Shown: positions 11,001-26,000 of the stretch, in pieces
Layout: each line of letters opens with the position of its first letter
How positions within the stretch are numbered: position 1 is the first letter of the stretch
Assembly: GCA_031216915.1 (NCBI GenBank)
Contig: CM062296.1
Coordinates: forward strand, 449,314,287-449,378,286
Source: Pictodentalium vernedei
Taxonomy: Eukaryota > Mollusca > Scaphopoda > Dentaliida > Dentaliidae
Direction of reading: 5' to 3'
Length of the DNA stretch: 64,000 bases
The notes under the pieces: generated by a model
The model's input: the letters and a program-made list of their open reading frames with translations, nothing else
Told to the model about the DNA's origin: nothing
Database searches by the model: none
Position numbers and translations under genes: made by a program

Positions 11001-14000
11001 TAATGCATAAATCACGTGCGATTGGAAATTATGACAAGGAATATTCACGATGGCGAAGGCTTATTTGACCAGAATGTTTTTAACTTTTGGGACCTGTGTC
11101 ACAATTTATACAAAAATCTCTTCTTTTTTTTGGCCATGGTTTTTCAAGTTTGTGGGCAATATTATTTTTTTAAAAATACGCCTTTAGTGTCACAAGTGAG
11201 TTTTCATAAAAATATGTGACTTAAAGTTTGCACTACATTTAGTGAACACAAAGGATTGTTACCAGGACAAAAGATAGAGAGGAAATTGTTGTATGTTCTT
11301 TGTAAGTTAATATTCCACCATAAACTGCTATGTTTTATTGTTCAAAGCTTAATGTCGGAGAAAGAGATTTCAATTAACAACTGCGACATGCATTTTAATG
11401 GGATCTTTTAATGTATCTTTTTATCAGGCAAAGTTTAAAAAAATACCTAAATACATAAAATAAGAAAAAAGACAGAGTGAAAAGTTTTCTTTCATGTCCT
11501 ACTCCCTCGAACATTCGCCCCCCCCCCCCCCCCCCCATCATTTCTTACCCTTTGGTCCCTTCCTCTGATGTGGACCAGTGTAGGGGGCCCAGCGAAGGTG
11601 TCAGGGTGTCCTTCTTTTGAAGAGTGAGGAAATCCATCACACAGCTAATTAAAGTCTCATCACTCTGGAGTCAGACGTCTGAATGGTGGCGGGCGATGGA
11701 AAAAAAATGATATGCTATTGGGAACATCGGAAGGCTTATATAATTTTTGTTAGCTGTTTGATTCTGTTCCTGGATGCTAATCCCACTGATGCAATTGTCT
11801 CATTAAAGGCTTATTGCCACTGCGGTCAGCGGGATGGTTCTTGAGTCAGGGAAAATAGTGGGTCGAAGTTACCGAAATTGGGTCGAAAATTACCGATTTG
11901 GGTCGAAATTACTGTGGGTCGAAGTTACTGGCATTCGGTATAGAACACATAACATATATGAAATCAACTCATTGAGTTGACAGCAGGCACCACTGATTCC
12001 TGAAAGTCTGCTAGTGCTACCATATTCGTACAAGAACTGATAATACAATAATATTTCCTGAGAACAACTTGTGGCCATAATGCCGCCATATGTGCTTCAC
12101 ATATCCAAGAACAAAGCTAGACATTCAAAACACTTTAGGAATTTTTATAGGATGCAGCGTTAGGACAGCATTTGGGAAAAGGACAACGCTGTCTGCATTT
12201 TTTATTGATGATGGATTACATGTTCGATGGAATTTCCATCAAAAAACAAAATCGTTAATTCTAAGAAATTTTAACAGGTGTCATGATACCTTGCATAGAA
12301 TATGGCAACTGTGCAGTCTCTATATAATAATAGTATGCTGTATTAAGGCAATCTTTCTCTTTATTTGATCTCAGACGGCATTGTCTTTCGATGCTTTTTC
12401 CATCCGATGATGTTGCCCGGAAATTGAAAGTAATTTACTATGTAAACAAAGCTGCATGTTTTGGAATTTACCCCCATGCAGCTCCGTCGCTGTATTCTGA
12501 TGGATTTTGATGCCCTCTCTTTGTTCTGGGATATGTGAAGCACATTTGGCCACAAGTTGTTCTCAGGAAATATTATTGTATTATCAGTTCTGGTACGAAT
12601 ACGGTAGCAGACTTCCAGGAACCAGTGGTGCCTGCTGTCAACTCTATGAGTAGATTTCATATATTTTTCATGTTCTATAGTACCTCCCAACCCTCATTTT
12701 GATGTATAATTTGTGTATATTTAATTTGAATTTAAGGAATATGACAGGTGGGAATTTCAAAATAAACAAAATTCCATTACTTTTATAGCACCTTAAATTC
12801 AAATTAAATATACACAAAGTTGCCATACTCTATGCAAGGTATCTTGACACCTGTTAAAATTTCTTAGATCTACGATTTTGTTTTTCGATGCAAATTCGTG
12901 GTATCGAGTGGTTTGGCACCATTTGCGCATGTCTGTCTAATATGGAATACATCTTCAATAAAAATGCAGACAGTGTTGTCCTTTTCCGAAATGAAGCCCT
13001 AATGCTGTACTCTAAAGTGTTTTGAATGTCTTGCTTTGTTCTTGAATATGTGATGCACATTTGGCCACAAGTTGTTCTCATGAAATATTATATTATTATC
13101 AGTTCTGATACGAATACAGTTGCAGACTTCCAGGATACATGTGTGTTTCATATTCTGTACATCTCAGACTTCATTTTGATGCATAATTTGTGTATATTTA
13201 ATTTGAATTTAAGGAATATGAGAGGTGAAAATTTCAAAATAAACAGAATTCTATTACTTATATAGCACCTTAACTATATTTTAGATAAATAAAACATAAA
13301 TAATGGGAATTCTGGAATTTTTATTTATTTTGTGAAAACTGTACAGATAATTCATACTTTAATTTCTCATTTCTGAACAACTGTTTTCACAATCATAAAG
13401 CATGGGGCCCACTAAATACCGAATCTGACCACCCAAAAGGTAATTATATATATTTTTCACTTAATTTCTTGCTATTATGGGTGTTTAGTAATGATAAAAA
13501 ATATTTTAAATGAAAAAGTCCTGGCAAATATTTGTTTTTAGGCAATAAGTTACATTATTGGGATCGTTCCAACGTTCAGTTTTACACGGACATGTATACG
13601 CGGAGAGACCATAACCGTTTAATATAACAATAACATGATTTTAGGGGGGTTTTGGTTCATTAGTGGCCCAACAGATATGATTAACTGTCTCATGTCTTAT
13701 GAGCAGTCCTGTCTTGGATCACTTTTAAGACCTTAGACTATTAATTACTTCTGTTGGGCCGCGAATGAACCGCAATGCCCTTAAAAGTCATGTTATTACC
13801 CTACTGATATATAAATATAATAAATACATAACAACCATGTCCTTGTTCATTGGAACACAGCGACGATGTATCCAATTGCTGCATGCAGAGGACTCGATTG
13901 AGATCACCCCACAGCCTTTACCACAAATACCTCAAGGATACTTGTGATTTTACTTGCACTTGTTTTGCCATAACTGAAGTTGTAGAACTATCAAATGGAA

Positions 14001-17000
14001 ATGATACTAAAGGTCAAATTCAAGTTGAATTTATAAAAATAACAATCACACATTAAAACAACACATTGACAAGTTAAAACATTTATTATCCTCAACTCAC
14101 TGAAAAAAACTTGATATGGAATCATGCAACAATTAATCATAATTAGTATTAATCAAAATATGCTTTCACTTTTGATTTGTATCATTTGATTGGGTGCATG
14201 GAGGCGTCATGGCAACCAGTTCTCGTCAGATGACCGAAGTTAAGCAACATGGAGCACAGTTAGTAGTTGGATGGGTGACCATTTCAGCGACTGATTCACG
14301 CTTTCGTGCTGTGACCTTGGGCCTGGCACTTAACCCTGATTGCCTACATGGGGGCATAATACGCTGTGTACCATGGCATACTGCATGTGGATGATGTGCA
14401 TGTCTTCAACCAATGTAACCCTGTCTCTGTGGCGGTACATAGTTCAGAGTTACGATGTTGGAGAGCTGGCAGGTGCTCATCGTTGCTCGGTGGTTCTCTC
14501 CGGGTACTCCGGCTTCCTCCACCCGTAAAACTGTCACCGACATGATGTGACCCTGGCTGTTAATTTGTCGTTAAATCCTACCTAACAAATAAATAAATAA
14601 ATCATTTGATTTTTCACTGAAACAACTTGATGCAGCCCTGCTGAACAAACACTAATCATTGGTGATCTGATGTATGTTAAAACTTGTCACACGTCAAAGA
14701 GGCAAAATTGGATAACAGAACTCATTCACTTGCGACAGCTCACTAATGGCTTCAAAACACAAAATTAAATATTTAATGTGGCTTTTTCATTTAAAATGAT
14801 TTTTAGATTCACTAGACCACAGAATAGTAAGAAAGTAAGTAGACAGTGTCTATAATTAACCTTTTGGGGGTAAGATTCGGTATTTCAAGTTGGATTCAGT
14901 ATTTAGTGACACCATAAAGCAGTGGGATTAGTATCTATTTTTTTGTGTTCTTGCAAATTTTTTCCACAATAATTATAACACTTTGTCCGGCTGCTAATTT
15001 GTCGCGGTTCTCAAGCGAGAAGGCCTTGGGTTACCTCTGAGCTCCCAACTGCCTCCCTATTCCCACGCTTTTTATCTCCTCCAAACACTCTTGAGATGAA
15101 CTGCTTGATGACATTGACTGGTATTTTGGGTATTCTAGAAGAAAGTGTTCCAGGGTCTCCACCACGCCTAAATTACACATCTGACACTCCTTTTCAGTTT
15201 TTCCCAATTTTTCCCATCGTCTCCAGGGACCTCGACCTCAGCTTGAACAACAGTGACCCCAAAGGTTCCATCAAGGTACTCTTCAAAACCAGGCTTCTCT
15301 TTCGCATGCAACCCACCCAAAGACCTCTTTGATTTGGCCCCTCCAGCCAATTTAGGTTACCATCCTCCATTACCCTTTCTCTGATGATTTTTTACCCTGG
15401 GTTGCCCCTACGACTAGGTCCGAGATCGCCACAAGTAGTTCTCTGTTAGCTCCCTCACTTGGACCATCCACACTGTCTTGATATTTGAGTTGAAAATACT
15501 CTGGAACATTACTTTACACTGTCGGGGAGATTTACCAAATAATTAAGATAACCAAGTTCAATAAATCTATCCTGTCCTTGATCCTCATCCACCCAAGCTC
15601 ACCCCTGATTGCTTCTTGTGCTGTGGCATTACTCGACCCTGTTATCCATGGGTCTGCATCATTCTGCAGGGTTTCCAAGCTCTTTACAGCTGTTTGGTTT
15701 AGGGGTACCACTTCCGTACCATATGTTATAACTTATACTTGGCAGACCCACCATTTCCCAAATGGTTTTCCCCATGAAAACCTTATTGAAACTGTTTCTC
15801 CCTATAAGTTTCATTTGGTTAAGCATTCGCCTCAACCTTCAGAATCAATTTATTTGTGTGGTTTCATCAGATGCCTCTTTCTGTGGTACTTGTAGTCACC
15901 TGTCTCTCCTACACTAAGAAGTTTGCTGCTACCTTCCAGAATACAAAACTCCCCCACTCTCCACCTTCGAGTAGGGTCCACTTTATGGCACACAGGATAA
16001 CTTTGCTTTTGCTTTCATTTAGTTTGAGTCTTCATTTCCTCCCATATTTCCCAACAATTCCCAGCATTTTCATTAGCCCCTCCTCACTTTCTGACACTAG
16101 CACTGTATTGTCTGCAAAAAATAGCCCTAGGATCTTCAAGTCCACAGCTGCTATCCCATCGTCACTATGCAGGAGTTCATCTCCTAAACCTGTGATGTAC
16201 AATTTAAAAAGAATTGGCGAAAGGATACACCACAAGTAAAACTGATTTTAGAGTTATAACTTTGCATTCACTCCAGGGAATATTCTAAAAAGTTGTTTTC
16301 ATAGTGAATGGCTGTTTTGATGACAACAACAATGCAAGTACATTCATTAGGAATTCACTTTGAAGAATGATTTCATACCTGTTTATGTATTGGTGTTTAA
16401 GGTCACATACTTATGCACAATGGCTAATCATGACTGGGTGGAAGAAGCCGGAGAGAACCACCGAGCATCGACAAGCAACTGTCAGCTCCTCAACATTCTA
16501 ACTCTGTTCAAGCTCTGCTCAAGCACGGTTACAGCAGTTGAAGACATGTGCACCATCAACATGTAGTACGCTTTAGTACATGGCATCATCGTACCCCGAT
16601 GTAGGCAACCACGATAAAGCGCCTTGCCCAAGGACAAAACGGGGGTCATTCCAGATGGGGATCGAACACGGGACTCCTAACATGGAAGTCCAGTAGTCTA
16701 CCACTGAGCCAACACGCTCCATTTTCATACCTAAATACTATTAATTGTAGTCTCCCCAAGTATTCCAAAAGAAGTCCCCAGAAATCATGATTATTTTTTA
16801 CATGAGTGCACTTTATGTGCATATTTTAATTTGTATTTTCATTTAATTTGCATCATTGTTGTTTTTCATTTTAATTTTTTTTTCATTTTAAATGTAATTT
16901 ACTGAAATGACAAATGTGAAATAAAATATAGTAAAGCTTGAAAATTTGTTAACTGTATCAAATTGTATCTCACTCTCTAGACCGCAGATCTAGAAGGGGG

Positions 17001-20000
17001 GATGCAGTAGAGGTGGAACCAAATGTGTAACTTTGGTGTAACTGAGACCCTGAAAGATGAGGACCTGACATGAGGAAAAGGGTCAATTTTTTTACTTGGG
17101 GAGATTTATTATTATTATTATCAGTATTCTACATGTACATGTTTTCTACATGCACATGTAAGACAAGAAACTCACCAAAATTGGTAATCAGTCCATAAGG
17201 GTTAAACTTCAGTAAATATATAAATATGAGGTTTGTTTTTAACTATGGAATATGTACTGGTTGCAATCACATGGGTATAATTAACAGTACTCTCAGATTC
17301 TAAATTATTTAACCCTTTGAACCTGAGAGGTAAATTTTCCATCCAGGGATATGATACGTCAAAATTTCATTAAGTAAGCTGGCTGCTAAGTGGATGTGTG
17401 TAGTAGACCAACTAATATTTTCAACGTGCAGTCCTAAGACTGAACATTGAAAATATTAATTGGCCTATCCCCGAATAATGTATGTGGACTCTCAATAGCT
17501 GCCATTGAACTGACATAGAAAACACCACCAGGGTTCAAAGGGTTGAGGGTTGAGAAATGAAAATTGATTCTTGCAACAGGAATTCACGAGGATCAAAAAA
17601 GATTCTTCCGAATCAAGACAAATTTTAAGACCTGCCATTTCACAATATCTGTCTATAAAATTAATATATATTATTTCTCCATTGCAGTTACAGAAAACTT
17701 GCTAGGAAATTCCATCCAGACAATAATGCAAATGACCAGACAGCATTGGATAAATTCAGACAAGTAGCAGAAGCCTATGATGTTCTCAGTGATCGTAAGT
17801 CTATTAGCATGAGAGCTTGATAGTTGACCAAAGAAAACAATTTGGTTTTGGATTTTGTTTGTTTTTTTTAAGATAAAAATCACTGGAAGAATAAAAATTT
17901 CATGCCACTCTTCATTATTTCTACAAACAGCTACCAAGGTGAAAAAAATTTGTACAGCAGTAAAAAATAGTTCCAGTTTCAACATACTGCTGTGACTGAG
18001 GAATGGAGAACAATATCATTTTTAGCTCACCTACATCTGTAAGATGTGGTGAGCTATTGTGATAACCTTGGGCGTCGGCGTCAGCATCCGGCGTGTCCAA
18101 TATTGTAAGATTTAATGTTAAGGTTAATTTTTCAAGCATCAGTGGGCTCAGGCCTTTGATATTGCATATGTAGGTTGTAGGGGACTATCAGAACAGTATT
18201 TAACCCTGATACTACGACTTTTTTTCCAAACTTCACCTAAAATTTTCTGCCAAAAGTTGTTGTAAGAATTTGCGTTTAGGTGTTGTAAGAATTTGTGTTA
18301 AAGTCAGCTTTTCTGCAGATTGTGCTGCTTTAACTTCTCATTACTGTTGATTTTCATATTTCAATAACAAATGTAGGTATTAACCCTACTGTATGCAGAA
18401 ATTTAACGGAAATTTTCTCTTTTTCCAGTCCAAATTTTCATGTTTTTCTCGGACTTAGTAAATTTTAAGTTGTAAAACTTTGTAAACTTTGTGTTTAAGT
18501 CAGTTGTGTTTCTATGTGTCTTTCCAGGCGATTAATATTCTACACTTGTGTTGCTGAACTCCATTGCAGTAATATTTAACCCTCATTACATGCATATTTG
18601 AGGAATTTGAGGCTGATTTTCTGCCAAAACTTGTTGTAAGAATTAGTGTTTAGGTGTTGTAAGAATTTGCGTTAAAGTCAGCTTTTGTGCAGATTGTGGT
18701 GCTTTAACTTCTCATTACTGTTGATTTTCATATTTCAATAACAACTGTAGGTATTAACCCGACTGTATGCAGAAATTTAACGGAAATTTTCTTTTTTTTC
18801 AGTCAAAATTTTCATGTTTTTCTCGGACTTAGTAAATTTTAAGTTCTAAAAGTTTGTGTTAAGGTGAGGTGTTAAGGTGAGTTCTCAAAGATCAGTGGGC
18901 TCAGGCCTTTGATATGGCATATGTAGATTGTAGGGGACTATCAGAACAGTATTTAACCCTGATACTATGACTTTTTTCCAAATTTCACCTAAACTTTTCT
19001 GCCAAAAGTTGTTGTAAGAATTTGCGTTTAGGTGTTGTAAGAATTTGCGTTAAAGTCAGCTTTTGTGCAGATTGTGCTGCTTTAACTTCTCATTACTGTT
19101 GATTTTCATATTTCAATAACAAATGTAGGTATTAACCCTACTGTATGCAGAAATTTAACAGAAATTTTCTTTTTTTCAGTCAAAATTTTCATGTTTTTCT
19201 CGGACTTAGTAAATTTTAAGTTCTAAAAGTTTGTGTTAAGGTGAGGTGTTAAGGTGAGTTCTCAAAGATCATTGGGCTCAGGCCTTTGATATTGATTAAA
19301 TTTTAAGTTGTAAAACTTTGTAAACTTTGTGTTTAGGTGAGTTGTGTTTCTATATGTCTTTCCAGGCGATTAATATTCTACACTTGGGTTACTGAACTCC
19401 ATTGCAATAATATTTAACCCGCATTACATGCATATTTGAGGAATTTGAGGCTGATTTTCCGCCAAAACTTGTTGTAAGAATTAGCGTTTAGGTGTTGTAA
19501 GAATTTGCGTTAAAGTCAGCTTTTGTGCAGATTGTGGTGCCTTCACCTCTCATTATTGTTTATTTTCTCATTTCAATAACAACTGTAGGTATTAACCCTA
19601 TTGTATGCAGAAATTTAACTGATTTCTTTTCTTTTTTTCAGTCACAATGTTCACGTTTTTGTCTGACTTACTCAATTTTAAGTTCTAAAAGTTTGTGTTA
19701 AGGTGAGGTGTTAAGGTGAGTTCTGTTTCTATGTGTCTTTCCAGGCAATTGATATTGTACGCATGGGTTACTGAACTACATTGCGGTAACGTTGCGGCCT
19801 TATTACATGCATATTTGAGGAATTTGAGGGGGATTTTTGGGACTTACATTCACTTTCTTTAAAAAAAATGTTTTTTAACTTTTTTTTTTATTTAATACCT
19901 TCTCATACTTGTTACTAGTAACATTAAGGCTTATATTAGTTGTTGATGTGATGTATTTTTGTTGGGACTTATAGTCACTTTCTTGAACGACTGTTTTTCT

Positions 20001-23000
20001 GCAACTCCTCTTTAACCAATGAATGTACTTCAATTACAATTTCAGTGATTTATGAAAGCCTTTCCTAATTCTTATTTATGATTTAATATCAGGCCTCATG
20101 ATTCATATTCTTAATCATAAACATTTCTAAAAGAAAAAAATGCTTTTATATCCAATGATTCTATGTTGAATTGATATATAATAAATGCAGAAATATAGAC
20201 TTTCCAAAGCCATCACATAAACCACATTAATCATTTGATGCCTAGTTAATGATTTATATTAACTAAATATTAGGCATGTTACATTGGAACGACATTATCA
20301 AGCGCGAATGTAGGTGAGCGTTGGGATGTAACATCCCTCTTGTTCAGAGCTTATGATTCATTGGCAGATGGCCCCCCTCAACTGTTCCATTTCCCTCATT
20401 AACTTTTCTTCAACCAAGACTTATATTCCCAACACTATCATCGATACAACATAACCATTATTGGTGTGCTTCCTGAACCTCCATATCGTTGCATTGCGGG
20501 TGCAAGAATAACATGAGTTGAGGGGCTATGATACTATACAATAATTGACTTTTCTTGAGGTTGATTATTTATTTATTATTAAGGTTTAATGACACTTTAA
20601 CAGCCAAGGTCATATCATGTTGGAGAGTTTTACAGGTGGAGGAAGCTGGAGTACCCGGAGAGAACCACCGAAAAATGACAAGCAGCTGCCAGCTCCCCAA
20701 TATCATAACTCCGCACCGCAGCACAGGCAGAGTTAGATTGGTTGAAGACATGTGCACCAATGACGTGCAGTACGCCTTAGTACATGGCGTCATCGTGCCC
20801 CCATGTGGACAATCTGGGTTAAGTGCCATGCTCAAGGACACAAGGCAGGAGTCCAAATCGATCGCTCAGACGTTCATTCATCCAAAGACTAACCAGGCTT
20901 TACATTGCTTAACTTCGGTGATCTCACGAGAACCAGTTACTGCAATGCCACCCCCCCCCCCCCTTCCCTTGAGATTGATACAAGAAATCATCAAACTGAG
21001 ATAAGTACTATTTTCCGAGGCTACAGGCCAAGGTGAAGATTACTTTTCAAGGGTAGATAATTCCTTGTCTCAACCTCAAGGTATGTCAATTATTGTTTTA
21101 TTATTATGACAGAAAAAATCATTTGCAAATTCCTTGCTTTAAAGTTTATTACATATTTTTCAAAGAAAAACAGCATATTCATCTGCAACAAAATAAATTT
21201 AATTTCAACATATATAGATATGAAACAATGTGCATTAACTTATTCATTCATGTTGTAGTTACATGTTATATTTGAACAGTTCCTAACACTGGAACAGGAA
21301 AATTAAAGGAAGGAGCAAGTTGGAAATACATATTATATTTTTATTACAAACTGGTATTTGGAATCATTACATCAACCTACCTGCGCTATTTATAAATAAC
21401 AACAACAGATCGGTGAAATATCAACTCAATTTTGATAAAAATAGAATAGGAGTATATCAACACTTCTGAAGAGTGTTTTAGCGAATTAAATTACCAGATA
21501 TTTTCTGTCATATAATAAAAACTATTATTGCACAGGAACAAACTTCAACTTGGAAGTATGTTGTCTGGACCATATTTTGTATGGTTGCATTTAACAATCA
21601 CCTTTTCATTTACAATGTTCGTCTCTTCAAGTTCACAATGACAGAAAATTTGAAAGAGGTGGACAGAGTAATGTCAGGCAATTTGTTTGCATTTTCTGTC
21701 CACTGTTGTTTGCAACCTACCCCAAGAAAAAGTATGATTCCATTGTCACAGGTGCCAGGACTTGGTGCTTCAGACTGATAAAACAGAAAATATTTTCTTT
21801 GCATGGCTCACACCAGGGAAAGGATTGCTAATGGAGAATTACTCTATAGAGACTGAAGATCTAGAAGGGGGTTCTTAAGAATGGGAGTAGCCTTATCAGG
21901 GGAAGGGTGCTGAAGGATTAAAATAGAAACTGGCAAGCTGGAATTAGGACCATGAGCTCTTTAGACAGGTTATATAAAAAAGATGCACCAGTGTTTGAGA
22001 AGTACCTAGATTGATCATTTGCAATAATTTGCAAATGTTTCCCATAATGTAACTTATTTATTGGTACTTTATGCCACATCAGCATCTAAACTACATCCTG
22101 GCAATGAAAAGTATCCTAATGTAACTGTGAATTTAACCAATTCAGTCTTGTTTGACACAGCTCAGTGAGCTTTGTCAAGCATGATTGAATTGGTTAAAAT
22201 CTAAGATGTATTGTTGGAAACATTTGCTGCCTAAAATTTCAGTATTTTGACGTCAGTGTGTAGGGGTTAAAATACAGTGTCTATTATATTTGTTTTATAA
22301 ATATTGAATGTGGCCTGTTCTGCAGAAAATTACTCAAATTTTAGTTCAACAGTATTTATATTTTGAAAAAAGGTACATAAATATCACAAATTAAAAATAA
22401 AAACCTCCCTCCAACCAAATTATTTTTTTGTATGTCCTTATCCTTCCAGTTTGAAAAACAGCTTGCTTATTATCATGGTATGATTATGCATTTGCATTTA
22501 TTTATCCAGAAATCAAAAAGTAATCATCTGATAAATTGAATGTACCCTTCAAGTGAATAAAATAGTACTTTCTCCCTGTACATAAGGCAGAAAATCAACA
22601 AAATAATTTCACAAAATGATGTGAAGCATTAAAACACAAATAAATTCATGTGACAAGGTCACATGACAACCATCTTGATTTCCTTGAAAGTCCTGAAATT
22701 CAGAAATCCTTAGCCAAGTGCCTGCAAAGTCCTTGAATATTGGAACCTTCTTTAAACCCTTGATAAATGAGATTTCAGAAGATGAGAGGAGATTCGTTTC
22801 AGCCATATTCAGCTTACTTCACCAGGGACTGAATATTGCTAAATGGATTTTCTCCACCTGATAGAATATTGGATCAGTGGATGGAGATCTCTGCATTGGA
22901 TTATGGATATTATTGTGATGTGGCAGTAAAATAAACATAGATTGTTAGCACCATGTGGGTTTTCAAGCTAGTGTATTGAAGTTGAGACCTTGTCTCTGGG

Positions 23001-26000
23001 CATATATTGATGAGTCCGCTAGGATGAGTTGATATATGGCCTCGTTGCGAGGTCAAGACTTCAATACATCATCTCAGAAACCCACTTGGTGGTAATAACC
23101 AGTTTATCATGCAATATTCCTCCTTTTGTTGAATTGTTAGTATTTGTTTGGCAGTCATTCAGCATCTGTAGGTTGATTATTTATGAATGAAGATTTTCTT
23201 GATGTCATGGAACTGCATTCTTGCGCTATGTACAACATAATCCCCCATTCATTATTCTACTAGAAAAATAACTGCTGAAGCTTATTGTATTGTTTCAGCT
23301 GGGTGTTTTTTGTTTTATTTCTCAGGTTTAATGCATGGTAGGCCTCTGCATAAATATAATCTTAGCAAAAATGATCTAGTCTTATTTAGTTCATTGGGTT
23401 GGTGATTTATTTATCATTTAATTACTGTTAACGGTGGGCCTCAACGTGTGTAATCAGTTTGAGAGGGTTGCAGGTATTGAAGTAAAAAAAAATGTTCTCT
23501 TTCTGAATTGAATGATGGCATGTGCGGTTGTTACCTTCAATACAGATTTGTATTTTGTCTTGACGTATTCACTTGTATTGGGTTAACCCTTTACCCAATG
23601 AAGATGATATCAAAATTTATTATTTTAATGAATATTTTTTAAAATTAAAAAAAAAAATTCAACAAAACCATATCATGTGACCCCTCATTGGAACGAGCTC
23701 AGTGAGCTCGTTCCAATGAGGGGTCACATGATATGGTTTTGTTGAAATATTTTGAAAAATTTCTTTCTTTCAACTGCTGAATTTGCAAATTATGCGAGCG
23801 GATACGTGCGATTCGTTAGGTAAAGGGTTAAATACGTTATTGCCGAAAACACTTGGCTAACATGGAAATCTTTGTGAAGGGGGAGCTTCTTTGTTAATGG
23901 TTTAGAAAATATGTGAAAATCCTTGAGTTTCTTATTTCTTGCTCCTTGTAAATGCTTGAAAGTATAGTGGTGCCCACTTAATTGGATGTTTCTTAATCAT
24001 ATAACCCTGTTGATTGCAACCATTTACCATACCTTCAGTACAAATTTGACCTGTTAGTTGCATGTAGGTTATGGGGTAACTCCTGTTAATTGACTCGAAA
24101 TTCTTGTAATATATCAAAGAATTAATCAGACAGCCACTTAATTCATTATGTTGATACATGTAGACATATTAGACCTCAGTAATTCAATTTTGGCATTTAA
24201 TTTATTTTATCTTGTTTGATAGGAGCTCTGTCAAACAAGATATAATAGAATAAATGATTAGGTTAGAATAGTGGAAAATAACCAAATTCATGTTAATTGA
24301 ATACCTGCACTCCTGATAATTGAATAATTTTCTCTGGCAAAATGGCCACTGTGTACTGTGGTGGTCATGGAAACTCCTTGGATTAACTACTTGTTCAAGT
24401 TCAGGAACCCTGTATGAGCAAAAGCTAGTTCTGAGAGACACCCGTATCTTCAGTCACTTCACTAGTGAAGAAAAGTCCATTTATTTTTCACTGGCAAAGA
24501 CAGGATTTATCCCTCCCTGATATTTTGCCTGATTTTAAGGTTTTTTTTGTTGGAAACTATTTGTTAAAAATACATTACATTGAGGGAGTCATAAGATATT
24601 TTATTAAGCAAAGTAACATTTAATCTGCTGAGGGAGTCAGAAGATATTTTATTATTACTAGTAACATTTAATGTTGTTTTCATTTTATGTGTTAGTTATG
24701 ATGTATTTATGGAATTTTTCTTTTCACAGAACACTTTTTCAGATCGAGTAAATTTTTAACTCCCAAAGGCCTGCTATTGCAGCTTGGAACTGCATGCATA
24801 CAAAACATTCAGTAGAAATTATGTGGGAGATAAAATGTGCTATAATAGATTATTCAAGCTGCCAGGCATGTATAATAAAATTTTAAACCCAATGGTTTCA
24901 CTGATGTTTCGAATATTAAAATCACATCTGCTCTGTGGTCTCAGAAATTGCTTGAGTGTTATTATTTGTATTTTGTTTCCAGCAAGAAAACGAGCTGTCT
25001 ATGATCAGTTTGGAGAAGAGGGTTTGAAAAATGGTGTGCCTGAAGGAAGTGGGGAAGCTGGTGCCTGGACACAAGGCTATACTTTCCATGGAGAGGCCGA
25101 AAAAGTATACCGTGATTTCTTTGGTGGAGACAACCCATTTCAAGGTAATCAACTGGACATTTTTTGTACACTAATAATCTACTTTCTGCACATACACACA
25201 TTAAGTGATGGTGGGGATGGAAGAGGAGGGAAAAAGAGAATGCAGATCAGAAAGTTAGATTGGGCACACTAGACCCCAAAGTCGCCGCCGCCATCCATAT
25301 TCACATCAATACGTAGCCAGCCGAATTTTGTGTCCAGCCAGCCATGGTTAAAAAATGTCACTATAAACATTTTTCACAGCTGAGCCATGTTAATTGTCAA
25401 ACATCGTCATTATTGTAATTCGTTATTGAATATATCCATTGGTATTTTACTTCGAAGCACAGGCAGTGTCAAAGAATGAATTACTGCCGACACATTTTGT
25501 CTCCAATTGTCACTTGTTCCAGTAGACCTTAAGATTTTTTCTACTCTCAGTCGGCTGACTTTCCATGGAGAGGCCGAAAAAGTATACCGTGATTTCTTTG
25601 GTGGAGACAACCCATTTCAAGGTAATCAACTGGACATTTTTTGTACACTAATAATCTACTTTCTGCACATACACACATTAAGTGATGGTGGGGATGGAAG
25701 AGGAGGGAAAAAGAGAATGCAGATCAGAAAGTTAGATTGGGCACACTAGACCCCAAAGTCGCCGCCGCCATCCATATTCACATCAATACGTAGCCAGCCG
25801 AATTTTGTGTCCAGCCAGCCATGGTTAAAAAATGTCACTATAAACATTTTTCACAGCTGAGCCATGTTAATTGTCAAACATCGTCATTATTGTAATTCGT
25901 TATTGAATATATCCATTGGTATTTTACTTCGAAGCACAGGCAATGTCAAAGAATGAATTACTGCCGACACATTTTGTCTCCAATTGTCACTTGTTCCAGT

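Larger units (their letters stand above)
9533..13269. mobile_element. TTAA-flanked foldback DNA transposon, copy 2 (with nested inserts)
   Basis: The same ends as the copy at 4667: TTAA at 9529-9532 and 13270-13273, inner ends ggtgctatataagtaat and attacttatatagcacc. The left arm is broken up by a tandem-core element (about 9556-10537) and by an inverted-repeat element (about 10638-11930). The arm resumes at 11937 (ggtatagaacacata) and runs to about 12310. A further right-arm copy sits at 12380-12796 with its own TTAA, and the outer right arm is at 12820-13269. No transposase was seen. Confidence 0.6.

Noticed and set aside
24784-25272. 162-aa open frame around exon 3
   Set aside because: It only extends DNAJB13 exon 3 into both introns; splice sites and homology limit the coding part to 24983-25144.
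25507-25749. Second exon 3 as a real alternative exon
   Set aside because: Entry from the acceptor-like site in the gene's phase gives a stop within three codons, so it is treated as a by-product of the tandem duplication.
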